Positions 42,322-54,512 are shown, counted from the first letter of the stretch. The stretch: 64,000 nucleotides of DNA from Pseudomonas baltica (GCF_014235765.1 NZ_JACMYH010000007.1:60889-124888), one strand, 5' to 3'. Made by a program: numbers and translations. The notes: a model not told the origin generated them from the sequence alone.

Positions 42322-43521
42322 ATGAGCGAGAGCGTATTCGCCGATCGCATCGTGCAAAACCTGCTCGACACCGATCTTTACAAGTTGAGCATGATGCAGG
42401 CTGTACTGCACAACTACCCCAACGTAGATGTCGAGTGGGAGTTTCGTTGTCGCAACGGCGAAGACCTGCGGCCCTACCTGAACGACATTCGCGAACAGCT
42501 CGAGCAGCTCTCCGAATTGAGTCTGGGCCCGGACCAGCTGAGCTTTCTGGAAGGCATCAATTTCATGAAGCCCGACTTCCTGCGCTTCCTGGGCCTGTTT
42601 CGCTTCAACCTGCGCTACCTGAGCATCGGCATCGAGAACGACCAGCTGTTCATTCGCCTGCGCGGGCCGTGGCTGCATGTGATCCTGTTCGAAGTGCCAC
42701 TGCTGGCCACGGTCAGCGAGGTACGCAATCGCATTCGCTATCCCGATGTGCTGCTCAGCCAGCCGCGGGAAAAACTCTATCGCAAGTTCGAATGGCTGCA
42801 GGCCAATGCCAGCAGCGAAGAGCTGGCCGAATTGCAGGTGGCCGACTTCGGCACTCGTCGACGCTTTTCCTACAAGGTGCAGGAGGAAGTGGTCACAGTG
42901 CTCAAGCACGAGTTTCCGGGGCGCTTCGTCGGCACCAGCAACATGCACCTGGCCCGTCAGCTGGATCTCAAGCCGCTGGGCACCATGGCCCATGAGTGGA
43001 TCATGGCTCACCAGCAACTGGGGCCGCGCTTGATCGACAGCCAGATCGCCGCACTCGATTGCTGGGTGCGCGAGTACCGTGGCCTGCTTGGCATCGCGCT
43101 CACCGACTGCATCACCATGGATGCGTTTCTGGGGGATTTCGACCTGTACTTCGCCAAGCTCTTCGATGGCTTGCGCCACGACTCGGGTGACCCGGTGGTC
43201 TGGGCGGAAAAGGCCATCGCCCACTACCGCAAGCTGGGCATCGATCCGATGACCAAGACCCTGGTGTTTTCCGATGGGCTGGACCTGCCCAAGTCCCTGC
43301 AGATATTTCGCGCACTGCGCGGGCGCATCAATGTGAGCTTCGGCATCGGCACCAACCTGACCTGCGACATTCCAGGCGTGGAACCCATGAACATCGTGCT
43401 GAAGATGACCGACTGCAACGGCCAGCCGGTGGCGAAGATTTCCGACGAAGCCGCCAAGACCCAATGCCGCGACCCCAATTTCGTCGCCTACCTGCGCCAC
43501 GTGTTCAAGGTGCCTACTTGA
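42322..43521 (+). CDS. pncB: Nicotinate phosphoribosyltransferase PncB
   Basis: The 399-residue protein begins MSESVFADRIVQNLLDTDLYKLSMMQAVLH, the PncB N-terminus, and contains GTSNMHLARQLDLKPLGTMAHEWIMAHQQ (with the His that becomes phosphorylated) and FDGLRHDSGDPVVWAEKAIAHY. It joins nicotinate and PRPP to make nicotinate mononucleotide for NAD salvage. The ATG at 42322 has GGAG five bases upstream. The long upstream open frame is non-coding. Confidence 0.95.
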   Translation: MSESVFADRIVQNLLDTDLYKLSMMQAVLHNYPNVDVEWEFRCRNGEDLRPYLNDIREQLEQLSELSLGPDQLSFLEGINFMKPDFLRFLGLFRFNLRYLSIGIENDQLFIRLRGPWLHVILFEVPLLATVSEVRNRIRYPDVLLSQPREKLYRKFEWLQANASSEELAELQVADFGTRRRFSYKVQEEVVTVLKHEFPGRFVGTSNMHLARQLDLKPLGTMAHEWIMAHQQLGPRLIDSQIAALDCWVREYRGLLGIALTDCITMDAFLGDFDLYFAKLFDGLRHDSGDPVVWAEKAIAHYRKLGIDPMTKTLVFSDGLDLPKSLQIFRALRGRINVSFGIGTNLTCDIPGVEPMNIVLKMTDCNGQPVAKISDEAAKTQCRDPNFVAYLRHVFKVPT

Positions 43522-43547
43522 AGCCAGTACACGCAATGGCGGACGTC

Positions 43548-43636
43548 CTGTAGGAGCGGTCCGTGGCCGCGAAAAGGTCAACGCGGTGAATCAGGCATAC
43601 CGCGTCGCCTGCTTCGCGGCCGATGACCGCTCCTAC
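43548..43636. repeat. Family-A REP pair between pncB and azurin
   Basis: TGTAGGAGCGGTCCGTGGCC and, facing it, CTTCGCGGCCGATGACCGCT plus CCTACG are separated by about 40 bases. They form a REPIN in the gap between the convergent pncB and azu genes. Confidence 0.8.
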
Positions 43637-43653
43637 GTGGTCGAAGCGAACAC

Positions 43654-44103
43654 TCAATCGACCAGGGTCACCGCCCCCTTCATCATGGCCAGGTGACCCG
43701 GGAACGAGCAGAAGAACAGGTACTTCTGGTCCGCCGACAGTTTCGACACGTCGAACGACACCGAATCCTTCTCCCCGGCGCCGATGACCTTGGTGTACGC
43801 AATCACGCGCTCGTCGCCTTTCTTCAGGTAGCTGTTGTCGATGCCGGCACTCATGCCGTCCATCGCGATGCCGCGGGCATCGTCTTCCTTGCTCAGGACC
43901 CAGTTGTGGCCCATGACTTCCTTGGGCAGGCTGCCGGAGTGGGTCAGATTGACCGTGAACGTCTTGCAGCTCTTGCTGATCTCGATAGCCTTGCTGCCGA
44001 AGGTCATCTGGTCGGTCGAATCGACGGTGGTCGAGCACTCGGCCGCCAGCAACTGACCGCTGGCCAGGGCAAGCACCGATACCGCTACAGCTTTTGCAAA
44101 CAT
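43654..44103 (-). CDS. azu: Azurin (periplasmic blue copper protein)
   Basis: The 149-residue precursor has a signal peptide (MFAKAVAVSVLALASGQLLA) and a mature part beginning AECSTTVDSTDQMTFGSKAI. The type-1 copper ligands are present: Gly-His in GHNWVLS and Cys/His/Met in FFCSFPGHLAMM. It carries single electrons in the periplasm, linked to denitrification or redox stress. No clear Anr box (TTGAT-N4-ATCAA) was found in the 105 bases upstream. Confidence 0.97.
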   Translation of the reverse strand: MFAKAVAVSVLALASGQLLAAECSTTVDSTDQMTFGSKAIEISKSCKTFTVNLTHSGSLPKEVMGHNWVLSKEDDARGIAMDGMSAGIDNSYLKKGDERVIAYTKVIGAGEKDSVSFDVSKLSADQKYLFFCSFPGHLAMMKGAVTLVD

Positions 44104-44208
44104 GTGAGTCTCCAGGCAGGGGAAATGGCTACGGCGGCAATCATTTCACGATTGGCCGCAGGCTGCAGCACTCTGCCAGCAGTCAGACATTCGCTGTAAA
44201 CATTCGGC

Positions 44209-45099
44209 TCAAACCATCGGCAGAACGGTCACGCGCACCTCGGGATCGTGCCCACCACCGCCCAGAATCACTCCGCGCAAGGGCGAAACGTCGCTGAAAT
44301 CACGCCCCCATGCCAGGGTGATGTGTTCCAGCCCCGGTTGAACGTTGTTGGTGGGGTCGAAATCGACCCATCCCAGCACCGGGCAGAACACCGACACCCA
44401 GGCATGCGACGCATCCGCGCCGATCATTCGCGGCTGCCCTGGCGGTGGCTGGGTCAACAGGTAGCCGCTGACGTAGCGTGCCACCAAACCGCGCGAGCGC
44501 AGGCAGGCCAGCATCAGGTGGGCGAAGTCCTGGCAGACGCCCCGACGGTTCTCCAACACCTCGACCAGGGGCGTCGCCACCTGGGTCGCCATGGCATCGA
44601 ACGTGAACTCGCTGAAGATCTTCTGCATCAAGGCCTGGGCACCCTGCAGCATCGGCCTGCCGGACGGAAAGCAACTGGCAGAAAACGCCACGAAACTTTT
44701 CTTCAGGCGCACGTAGGGGGATTCGAAGCGGTAGCGACAGGCTTGCAGCACCTGCGCGGCGACTGGCCGGCCGCTATAGCACAGGGCATCGCGGGTCGAC
44801 TCCCAGGCCGGCGACAGGGCAAGCACGACCGGCGCTCGTGGCAGCACCTCGACATGCAGGCGCGCGCCAACCTTGAGTTCATCGTGGGGGCGCTCGAACG
44901 CCAGCCGCGTCAGCGGATTGCCGAACACATCGAGCTCATCGGTACGCCGGGTCGGTTCGGGGCTGATCTGAAGTGAGTGCTCATGGCACACCTGCCAGGC
45001 GCAAGGCCTCGGCCACAGGTGAGCCAGCTGCTTGGCCAGCGACACTGGGCTGTCGTAGCAGTAACGGGTGTCGTGAACGATCTGGTAATGCGCACTCAT
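44209..45099 (-). CDS. Transglutaminase-like protein (short, third gene of the trio)
   Basis: The 296-residue protein has an N-terminal bacterial-transglutaminase domain (YQIVHDTRYCYDSPVSLAKQLAHLWPR; DVFGNPLTRLAFERPHDEL) and a papain-like transglutaminase core with the catalytic Cys in NRRGVCQDFAHLMLACLRSRG, His in DASHAWVSVF and Asp in LGWVDFDPTNN. It could be a peptidase or amide-exchange enzyme. It starts at the ATG overlapping the stop of the ATP-grasp gene (TGATGA); the GTG three bases earlier is the alternative. It is probably part of one operon with the two genes before it. Confidence 0.85.
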   Translation of the reverse strand: MSAHYQIVHDTRYCYDSPVSLAKQLAHLWPRPCAWQVCHEHSLQISPEPTRRTDELDVFGNPLTRLAFERPHDELKVGARLHVEVLPRAPVVLALSPAWESTRDALCYSGRPVAAQVLQACRYRFESPYVRLKKSFVAFSASCFPSGRPMLQGAQALMQKIFSEFTFDAMATQVATPLVEVLENRRGVCQDFAHLMLACLRSRGLVARYVSGYLLTQPPPGQPRMIGADASHAWVSVFCPVLGWVDFDPTNNVQPGLEHITLAWGRDFSDVSPLRGVILGGGGHDPEVRVTVLPMV

Positions 45100-47585
45100 C
45101 ACACCGACACCGTTTGCTGGCTGACATCGTCGACATGGACGAAATGGCGCAACGCCAGGCGGTCCGATACCTGCACGCTGACACTGGCGATATCCTCCAG
45201 CAGGCTGCGCAGGCCGTCGAGCACGGCGCGCACGCTGGCTTCACCAAACAGCGCGTTTTCCAGGGTACCCAGATCGAAGCGCGCCACGCGCTCGATCAGT
45301 GGCTCCAGGGCGCGATCCACCGGCAGGTCGAATTCATCGCTCAGGCGGCGTACGGCCCGCGCCACCAGCTTGAGCTGGAACAACACGGCATGGGGGTTCT
45401 GGGCGTCGAGCAACAGCAGGTCCAGCACCGGAATCAACTGCGGCACGGCCAGGTAGCGTGAACGATAGGTGATGCTGCTGTTGCCCAACTCGAGCAGCCA
45501 ATCCAGGCCGGCCTGTTCGTCCAGCGCATCGCTTGCCAGAAACGCCGACAAGCCATTGCTGAGAAACTGCAGGCGTTCGATGCGTCGCCCGATCATCAGA
45601 AAACGCCAGCCTTCATCGCGGGTCATGTCGTCGAGCGCAAAACCGGACAGTGCAGCCAGGTTCATCACCAGTCGATTGAGGAAGTCGAGCAGCTCGCCCA
45701 GGTCCGGCACGTCGACTTCGAGCACCAGTGACTCGCGCTGCAGTTCGCCCAACGCCTGCCAGTTCTCTCGCGACAGCTTGCCGCGCACCTGAAACGCCGC
45801 CCATTGCAGACGCTGCAGGTTGGCACGCAGGCTGAACGCCCAATCCTCACCGCGCAGGGCCATCAGCAGGCGCTCGCGCAGGTCGCCCTCTTCGGGCAAC
45901 AGGTGCAGGCTCTCGGCCAGATCGACAGCGGCCTGCAGCGCCTGAGGATCGTCGCCGTCCAGATAGCGGCCGAGAATGATCCGCAGCAGTCGCGCGCTGC
46001 CGTCGCAACGCTCGCAGTAACGGCCGAACCAGAACAGGTTCTCCACCACCCGCGAAGGCAGGTAGGGGTCCATGCGCACCAGGTCATGGACCCCGATGGT
46101 TCGCTGCGCCCGCCACTGCTCACCGACCGGAGCGTGCTCGCCCAACACCCAGGTGTCCTTGCTGGCGCCGCCGTGCTGCATCGACACCACTTCGGCATCG
46201 GCGTCCGTGGCCACTCGGGTCAAGCCGCCGGGCAACACCCGGTAACCGTCGGCGGCGGCGACCGCAAACACGCGCATGCCGATCGCCCTGGGTTGCAGGT
46301 GGTTGCCGTGGCCATGCCACACCGGCGCCTGGGACAGCTGCGCCATTTCCTGGGCGACGTAGGCATAGGGCCGGGCCTGAATGCGTTCGGTCAGTGCCTG
46401 ACGCTGGGCGGCGTCCAGATCCCGACCGAACACCGGGCCGAAGTTCTGCGACGGGAAGGCCGGCTTGATCACCAGCTCGTCCAGCCGCTCGAGGGCCTGG
46501 GCCAGCACCGGCGGCTCGCCGCACCACCAGGTGGCGATTGACGGCAGGATCAAGGTTTCGCCGAACAGATGCTCACAGATGCGCGGCAGAAAACCCAGCA
46601 GCCCGGGCGATTCGAGCACGCCGCTGCCCAAGGCATTGGCCACCATCACATTGCCCTGGCGCACGGCGTCGAGCAGGCCGGGCACGCCCAGGGCAGAGTC
46701 GGTGCGCAACTCCAGGGGGTCGCAGAAATCGTCGTCCAGGCGACGCATGATCGCGTGCACCCGGCGCAGACCGCTCAAGGTCTTCAGGTAGACGGTCGCC
46801 TCGCGCACGGTCAGGTCACTGCCCTCGACCAGCGGATAGCCGAGCTGACGTGCCAGGTACAGATGCTCGAAATAACTTTCGTTGAACCGCCCAGGCGTCA
46901 ACAGCACCACCAGCGGCGCCTCGTTGGCGCTGGCGGCCAGTCGGCTCATGGTGTCCTGCACGGTGCGAAAAAAGCCGGCCATGTGCTCGACTTTCAAGTC
47001 GCGGTACAGCTCGGGAAAGGTCCGCAACAGGCCCATGCGGTTTTCCAGCGCATAGCCTGCGCCGGAGGGCGCCTGGGTCCGGTCGGCGGTGACCCACCAG
47101 CGTCCATCGGGCGTGCGCGCCAGGTCCGCCGCATACAGGTGCAGGAACGTGCCCTGCGGCGGCTGCATGCCCTGGCACGGCCACAGGTAGTTGTTGTGCC
47201 CGAAGATCAGCTCGGCGGGCAGCAGCCCTTGGGCAATCAGCGTTTGCGGGCCATAGATATCGGCCAGCACGGCGTTGAGCAAGCGTGCCCGCTGGGCGAT
47301 ACCCGCCGCGACCTGGCGCCATTCGTGGGCAGGAATGATGTGCGGCAGCAGGTCCAGTTCCCACGGCCGATCGGCCCCCTTGGGGTCGGCATAGACGTTG
47401 TAGGTGACGCCGTTTTCCTGGATCTGCCGTGTCAGCGACGCCTGGCGCTGCGACAACTGGCCTGGCGCACTGCGTTGCAGATGTTCGAACAGGCGCCGCC
47501 AGTGCGGGCGCACGCCGCCATCGGGTTCGAGCATTTCATGATAGGACCCGCCGGACAGCGAGTAACGATCGAGCAGGTCAGACAT
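45099..47585 (-). CDS. Circularly permuted ATP-grasp / alpha-E fusion protein
   Basis: The 828-residue protein fuses two domains that are often separate genes. About residues 1-490 are a circularly permuted type-2 ATP-grasp domain (DUF404/407): QENGVTYNVYADPKGADRPWELDLLPHII, EGSDLTVREATVYLKTLSG, RRLDDDFCDPLELR, GVPGLLDAVRQGNVMVANALGSGVLES and KPAFPSQNFGPVFG. About residues 510-810 are an alpha-E (DUF403) helical domain starting LPSRVVENLFWFGRYCERCDGSARLLR. ATP-grasp domains form amide bonds; this class is predicted to make a peptide whose identity is unknown. It is flanked by two transglutaminase genes. Confidence 0.85.
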   Translation of the reverse strand: MSDLLDRYSLSGGSYHEMLEPDGGVRPHWRRLFEHLQRSAPGQLSQRQASLTRQIQENGVTYNVYADPKGADRPWELDLLPHIIPAHEWRQVAAGIAQRARLLNAVLADIYGPQTLIAQGLLPAELIFGHNNYLWPCQGMQPPQGTFLHLYAADLARTPDGRWWVTADRTQAPSGAGYALENRMGLLRTFPELYRDLKVEHMAGFFRTVQDTMSRLAASANEAPLVVLLTPGRFNESYFEHLYLARQLGYPLVEGSDLTVREATVYLKTLSGLRRVHAIMRRLDDDFCDPLELRTDSALGVPGLLDAVRQGNVMVANALGSGVLESPGLLGFLPRICEHLFGETLILPSIATWWCGEPPVLAQALERLDELVIKPAFPSQNFGPVFGRDLDAAQRQALTERIQARPYAYVAQEMAQLSQAPVWHGHGNHLQPRAIGMRVFAVAAADGYRVLPGGLTRVATDADAEVVSMQHGGASKDTWVLGEHAPVGEQWRAQRTIGVHDLVRMDPYLPSRVVENLFWFGRYCERCDGSARLLRIILGRYLDGDDPQALQAAVDLAESLHLLPEEGDLRERLLMALRGEDWAFSLRANLQRLQWAAFQVRGKLSRENWQALGELQRESLVLEVDVPDLGELLDFLNRLVMNLAALSGFALDDMTRDEGWRFLMIGRRIERLQFLSNGLSAFLASDALDEQAGLDWLLELGNSSITYRSRYLAVPQLIPVLDLLLLDAQNPHAVLFQLKLVARAVRRLSDEFDLPVDRALEPLIERVARFDLGTLENALFGEASVRAVLDGLRSLLEDIASVSVQVSDRLALRHFVHVDDVSQQTVSV

Positions 47586-47657
47586 GGCGAAGCTCGGGGG
47601 CAGCGTTGAGAAGAACGATTATCGCAGCCTGCACGGTGCGCGGATACCGTCCATGGC

Positions 47658-50042
47658 TCACACCCCGCCTTGAGGAACGCGGCGCATGTCCAGGGTCATC
47701 GGCAAGTCATCGTCCACCTTGAGCGCTGGCAGTACCAGCCTGCCGGGGCTGTGGCCGATCCGAAAGAACCGCGCCAGACGCCGGCTTTCGGCTTCGTTGG
47801 CATTCACCGGTGGGCTGTCGTAGCTGCGCCCGCCGGGGTGCACCGCATGGTACTGGCACCCACCCAGCGAGCGCTGCGTCCAGGTGTCGACGATGTCGAA
47901 GGTCAGCGGCACATGCGCCTGGCCGGCGACGTCATCGCCGTGATCGGCCTGCCAGGCACGGTAGCGCACTCCCGCAACGAACTCGCCGGCACGACCGGTA
48001 GCGGTCAGCGGCAGGGGCTGGCCATTGACAGCCAGCCGGTAACGATCGGCCAGCAACCCATTGACGCGCACCTGCAGGCGTTCCAGCGATGCGTCCGGCG
48101 ACTGCGGCGCCCCACTGGCACTGCCTCGTCCGGGGCCAGGCTCCAGGGCATGGCGCAGCTCCACGGCAATCCCCTCTACAACGCAGTCGCCCATCGTGGG
48201 GAAGCGAAACGCCCGTTGTGCGGCAAACCATCCGGCATCCACGGCATAACCGTGTGCATTCAGATCGTCGATCACCTCGGCGAAATCGCGCTCGATGTAG
48301 TACGGCAGCATGAAGCGGTCGTGCAGCTGTGTACCCCAGCGGGTCAGCCTGGCCGGTGCGTAGGGCTTGCGCCAGAAGCGCGCCACCAGGCTGCGCAGCA
48401 ACAGTTGCAGAGCCAGGTTCATGCGCCCATGGGGTGGCATTTCCAGGCCCTGCAGGCGCAGCAGCCCCGCGCGCTCTCCTGGTCCGTCACCGTCCAGACG
48501 GGCAATGCAGAACTGCGCGCCGGCAGGGTTACCGGTCATATCCACCAACAGATGGCGCAGCACACGGTCGATCAGCCCTGTTGGGCACGGCACGCCGGGA
48601 ACGGGCAATTGCGCCAGAGCGATCTCGAGTTCGTACAACGCATCGCCGCGCGTTTCGTCGACCCGCGGGGTCGGCCAGGCCGTGCCACTGAACAGATACG
48701 ACAGCGCCGGATGATCATGCCAATAGCCGATCAGACTGCGCAGCAGGTCGGGCCGGCGCAGAAACGGCGAATCCGCCGCCGTCGTCCCACCCAGCAGCAA
48801 CGGATTACCCGCGCCGGTGCCGGTCTGCCGACCGTCGATCATGAATCGCTGGGCCTCCAGGCGACCCTGCCGGGCCTGCTCGTACAGCTCATCCACACCC
48901 TGGACCGACTGCGCCCAGCTTGTGGATGGCGGCACGTCGACCTTGAACACGCCTGGCATCGACGTAGCCTTGAAACCACTGGCAGGTGCGTCGCTTCGAG
49001 CTTCCCACGTTGCGGCATCGGCGCCATCCATGGCCACGAAGGTCGGCTCGCTGCCGATGCACAGGCGCACGTCCTCTGCGCGCAGATCGGCATCGACCCG
49101 CTGCCCCAGGGCCAGCATGTCCGCCCATTGCTCTTCGCTCAACGGCCAGGTGACGCGTGGCGTCTGCCAGATACGCTGCACCGACATCCGGTGGGAAAAC
49201 GTCACCTCACAGGGCTCCACCCGGCCACTGATCGGCGCCGCCGAAGAAGGTTCGGGACTGCACGCCAGGGGAATGTGGCCCTCCCCGGCAAACAGCCCGG
49301 ACGTGGCGTCCAGACCAATCCAGCCAGCGCCCGGCAAATACACCTCGCACCAGGCATGCAGGTCGGTGAAATCGACATCGGTACCGGACGGACCGTCGAG
49401 GGCCTGCTCGTCGGCGACCAATTGGATCAGGTAGCCGGAGACGAAGCGCGCGGCAATCCCCAGTCGGCGCATCAGCTGCACCAGCAGCCAGGCTGAATCG
49501 CGGCACGAACCGGCACCGGTGAGCAGCGTGTGCTCGGGCGTCTGCACGCCCGGCTCCATGCGCAGCAGGTAGCGAATGTCCTGGCTGAGTTGCTGGTTCA
49601 GCCTGACCAGGAAATCGATACTGGGGATCGGCGTACGGTCGATGCCGTCCAGGTACGCTTGAAACCTGGGCGTCAGGGCCAGTGTTTCCAGGTAGGGGGC
49701 CAGCTCATGCTGCTCTTCGTCGGTGTATGCGAAGGGAATCTGCTGCGCATGCGGTTCGAGAAAGAAATCGAAGGGATTGAACACCGCGATCTCGGCAACC
49801 AGGTCCACTTCGATGCGCAGCTCGGTGGCCTTCTCCGGAAACACCAGGCGGGCCAGGTAGTTGCCCTGCGGGTCCTGCTGCCAATTGATGAAGTGCTGCG
49901 CTGGCGACACTTTCAAGGCATAGGAAAGCACCCGCGTGCGGCTGTGCGGCGCGGGGCGCAGGCGCACCACTTGAGGGCCGACATCGACGGCGCGGTCGTA
50001 GCGATAATGGGTGACATGGTTCAGTGCGACATGAATCGACAC
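47658..50042 (-). CDS. Transglutaminase-like protein with DUF2126 domain (first gene of the trio)
   Basis: The 794-residue protein has an N-terminal bacterial-transglutaminase domain (HVALNHVTHYRYDRAVDVGPQVVRLRP), a transglutaminase core with Cys in TGAGSCRDSAWLLVQLMRRLG, His in TDLHAWCEVYLPGAG and Asp in WIGLDATSGLFAGEGHIPL (about residues 160-280), then a long DUF2126 region (RGDALYELEIALAQLPVPG, RFWRKPYAPARLTRWGTQLHDRFMLPYYI). The GTG start at 50042 is favoured by AGGAGG six bases upstream; an ATG at 50084 is less likely. Function unknown; it is thought to process the product of the ATP-grasp partner. Confidence 0.85.
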   Translation of the reverse strand: MSIHVALNHVTHYRYDRAVDVGPQVVRLRPAPHSRTRVLSYALKVSPAQHFINWQQDPQGNYLARLVFPEKATELRIEVDLVAEIAVFNPFDFFLEPHAQQIPFAYTDEEQHELAPYLETLALTPRFQAYLDGIDRTPIPSIDFLVRLNQQLSQDIRYLLRMEPGVQTPEHTLLTGAGSCRDSAWLLVQLMRRLGIAARFVSGYLIQLVADEQALDGPSGTDVDFTDLHAWCEVYLPGAGWIGLDATSGLFAGEGHIPLACSPEPSSAAPISGRVEPCEVTFSHRMSVQRIWQTPRVTWPLSEEQWADMLALGQRVDADLRAEDVRLCIGSEPTFVAMDGADAATWEARSDAPASGFKATSMPGVFKVDVPPSTSWAQSVQGVDELYEQARQGRLEAQRFMIDGRQTGTGAGNPLLLGGTTAADSPFLRRPDLLRSLIGYWHDHPALSYLFSGTAWPTPRVDETRGDALYELEIALAQLPVPGVPCPTGLIDRVLRHLLVDMTGNPAGAQFCIARLDGDGPGERAGLLRLQGLEMPPHGRMNLALQLLLRSLVARFWRKPYAPARLTRWGTQLHDRFMLPYYIERDFAEVIDDLNAHGYAVDAGWFAAQRAFRFPTMGDCVVEGIAVELRHALEPGPGRGSASGAPQSPDASLERLQVRVNGLLADRYRLAVNGQPLPLTATGRAGEFVAGVRYRAWQADHGDDVAGQAHVPLTFDIVDTWTQRSLGGCQYHAVHPGGRSYDSPPVNANEAESRRLARFFRIGHSPGRLVLPALKVDDDLPMTLDMRRVPQGGV

Positions 50043-50270
50043 GGCGTGCCTCCTGCGAGCCTGGAAGGTAAGTGCACGGCGCAAGACTTATGCCATGTGG
50101 AGGGTTCAGCCACTGCACTGCGAAGCGGGACATCCGATCGAACGGTTGCCCTCGTTCGGCGTGTGCCAGCGTCGCATACATTGGGCGCATCGTGGTGCGA
50201 TAAACCTGTATTGCCCAGGCAGGAGGCGCTCACCTTACTGTGGGCGCTCATTCAATCAGGAGATATCCCC

Positions 50271-50507
50271 ATGCCAACCGACCAAGACACCGCTGCGCAA
50301 GCCCTGCTCACCGCGCAGCCTTCAAGACAGCGCAAGACGTCGTTGCGCCCCACCCAGGCACTGATCGACGCCATCCGCAGTGCGACCAGAGACGGAGTGC
50401 TGGACACGACCGACAACCCAGCCCACGACGCCATCGCCGCACGCCCACCGCGACGAGCGCAGCCGAAGTCGACCGACACCGTGCCTGACGGTCACACCGA
50501 GCCGTAA
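50271..50507 (+). CDS. Small hypothetical protein
   Basis: The 78-residue product (MPTDQDTAAQALLTAQPSRQ ... DTVPDGHTEP) is polar, without membrane segments or known motifs. Support for coding is a good ribosome-binding site (AGGAG, eight bases before the ATG) and the matching gap between two minus-strand genes. I do not recognise it. The central RPTQALIDAIRSATRDGVLD may be helical. Confidence 0.5.
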   Translation: MPTDQDTAAQALLTAQPSRQRKTSLRPTQALIDAIRSATRDGVLDTTDNPAHDAIAARPPRRAQPKSTDTVPDGHTEP

Positions 50508-50537
50508 GCCATCGCGCTCACGGCAGCGCAACGTGCA

Positions 50538-52841
<2,304 letters not shown>

Positions 52842-52967
52842 GTCGATGACCGTATGAAAAATCGCGGGCGCGGAATATAGCACAAAAAATAACCAATTCC
52901 GATGGCTTTAGTCGGAAATGGCTGGCGAATTTTCCGCCGACAGAGCTCGTTGAACCTGGATCCCTGC

Positions 52968-53054
52968 TGTAGGAGCGGTCAGCGGCCGCGAAAGCCCCAA
53001 CGCGGTGTACCTGACCCAACCGCACCGCTCATTCGCGGCCATGGACCGCTCCAA
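52968..53054. repeat. Family-A REP pair between dnaB and ygiQ
   Basis: TGTAGGAGCGGTCAGCGGCC and, facing it, ATTCGCGGCCATGGACCGCT are separated by about 40 bases, a REPIN. It fills most of the 234-bp gap downstream of dnaB. Confidence 0.8.
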
Positions 53055-53075
53055 CGGGAAATCCGAACAGCGCAT

Positions 53076-54473
53076 TTACTCGTCGTCGTCGAAGTTGTAG
53101 CTGCCCGGAGCGAGGTTCTCGAAGCGGGTGTACTTGCCGATGAAGGCCAGGCGGATGAAACCGATCGGACCGTTACGCTGCTTGCCGATGATGATCTCGG
53201 CAATGCCCTTGTGCTCGGTGTCCGGGTGATACACCTCGTCGCGATAGACGAACATGATCACGTCGGCATCCTGCTCGATGGCGCCGGACTCTCGCAGGTC
53301 GGAGTTCACCGGGCGCTTGTTCGGGCGTTGCTCGAGCGAGCGGTTGAGCTGCGACAGCGCCACCACCGGGCAATTGAACTCCTTGGCCAGCGCCTTCAGC
53401 GAGCGAGAGATCTCGGAGATCTCGTTGGTACGGTTGTCGCCGCTGGAACCGGGGATCTGCATCAACTGCAGGTAGTCGATCATGATCAGGCCGATCTCGC
53501 CGTGCTCGCGCACCAGGCGACGCGTACGCGCACGCATCTCCGACGGACTGATTCCGGCCGTATCGTCGATGAACAGCTTGCGATCGTTGAGCAGGTTGAC
53601 CGCCGAGGTCAGGCGCGGCCAATCGTCGTCGTCCAGCCGACCCGAGCGCACCTTGGTCTGATCGATACGTCCCAGCGAGGAAAGCATACGCATGATCAGC
53701 GAATCGCCTGGCATCTCCAGCGAGTACACCAGCACGGCTTTCTCGCTGCGCAGTACGGCGTTTTCCACCAGGTTCATGGCAAAGGTGGTCTTGCCCATGG
53801 ACGGACGGCCGGCGACGATGATCAGGTCGGCCGGCTGCAGGCCGCTGGTCTTCTCGTCCAGATCGGTGTAGCCGGTGGACAGGCCGGTGATGGCCGCATC
53901 GGTATTGAACAGGGTGTCGATGCGATCGATGGCCTTGGTCAGCAGGTCGTTGACACTGACCGGGCCACCGGTCTTGGGCCGCGCCTCGGCGATCTGGAAA
54001 ATCTGCCGTTCGGCCTCGTCGAGAATCTCGGCAGCATTGCGCCCCTGCGGATTGAACGCACTGTCGGCGATCTCGCTGCTGATGCTGATCAACTGGCGCA
54101 GGGTGGCACGCTCGCGAACGATCTGCGCGTAGGCCTTGATGTTGGCCACCGACGGGGTGTTCTTCGCCAGCTCGCCCAGGTAACCCAGGCCACCGACCTG
54201 AGTGCCCTGGCCTTCCTTGTCGAGCTGTTCGTGCAGGGTGACCACGTCGAAAGGCGTGTTCTGATCGGCCAGCTTGGCGATGGCGCGGAAGATCAGCCGG
54301 TGGTCATGACGATAGAAATCGCCGTCCGAAACCTGATCGAGCACACGTTCCCAGGCGTTGTTGTCCAGCATCAACCCACCGAGCACGGCCTGTTCGGCCT
54401 CGACGGAATGCGGCGGCACCTTGAGGGCAGCGGTTTGCAGATCATATTGCTCGGGAGCGGATATCTCGTTCAT
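53076..54473 (-). CDS. dnaB: Replicative DNA helicase DnaB
   Basis: The 465-residue protein has the DnaB N-terminal domain (PPHSVEAEQAVLGGLMLDNNAWERV; YRHDHRLIFRAI) and a RecA-like helicase core with Walker A AGRPSMGKTTFAMN, Walker B GLIMIDYLQLMQ, and the DRESG-type motif SDLRESGAIEQDADVIMFVYR. It unwinds DNA at the replication fork as a hexamer. The ATG at 54473 is preferred over an in-frame GTG six bases earlier. It is separated from rplI by a strong terminator. Confidence 0.97.
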   Translation of the reverse strand: MNEISAPEQYDLQTAALKVPPHSVEAEQAVLGGLMLDNNAWERVLDQVSDGDFYRHDHRLIFRAIAKLADQNTPFDVVTLHEQLDKEGQGTQVGGLGYLGELAKNTPSVANIKAYAQIVRERATLRQLISISSEIADSAFNPQGRNAAEILDEAERQIFQIAEARPKTGGPVSVNDLLTKAIDRIDTLFNTDAAITGLSTGYTDLDEKTSGLQPADLIIVAGRPSMGKTTFAMNLVENAVLRSEKAVLVYSLEMPGDSLIMRMLSSLGRIDQTKVRSGRLDDDDWPRLTSAVNLLNDRKLFIDDTAGISPSEMRARTRRLVREHGEIGLIMIDYLQLMQIPGSSGDNRTNEISEISRSLKALAKEFNCPVVALSQLNRSLEQRPNKRPVNSDLRESGAIEQDADVIMFVYRDEVYHPDTEHKGIAEIIIGKQRNGPIGFIRLAFIGKYTRFENLAPGSYNFDDDE

Positions 54474-54512
54474 GGCCACTTGAAATTCGGGTTGCAGAAA
54501 ACAGCTTCTTCA

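Noticed and set aside
44104..44208. Anr/FNR box for azurin
   Set aside because: No TTGAT-N4-ATCAA or close variant was found in the upstream gap.
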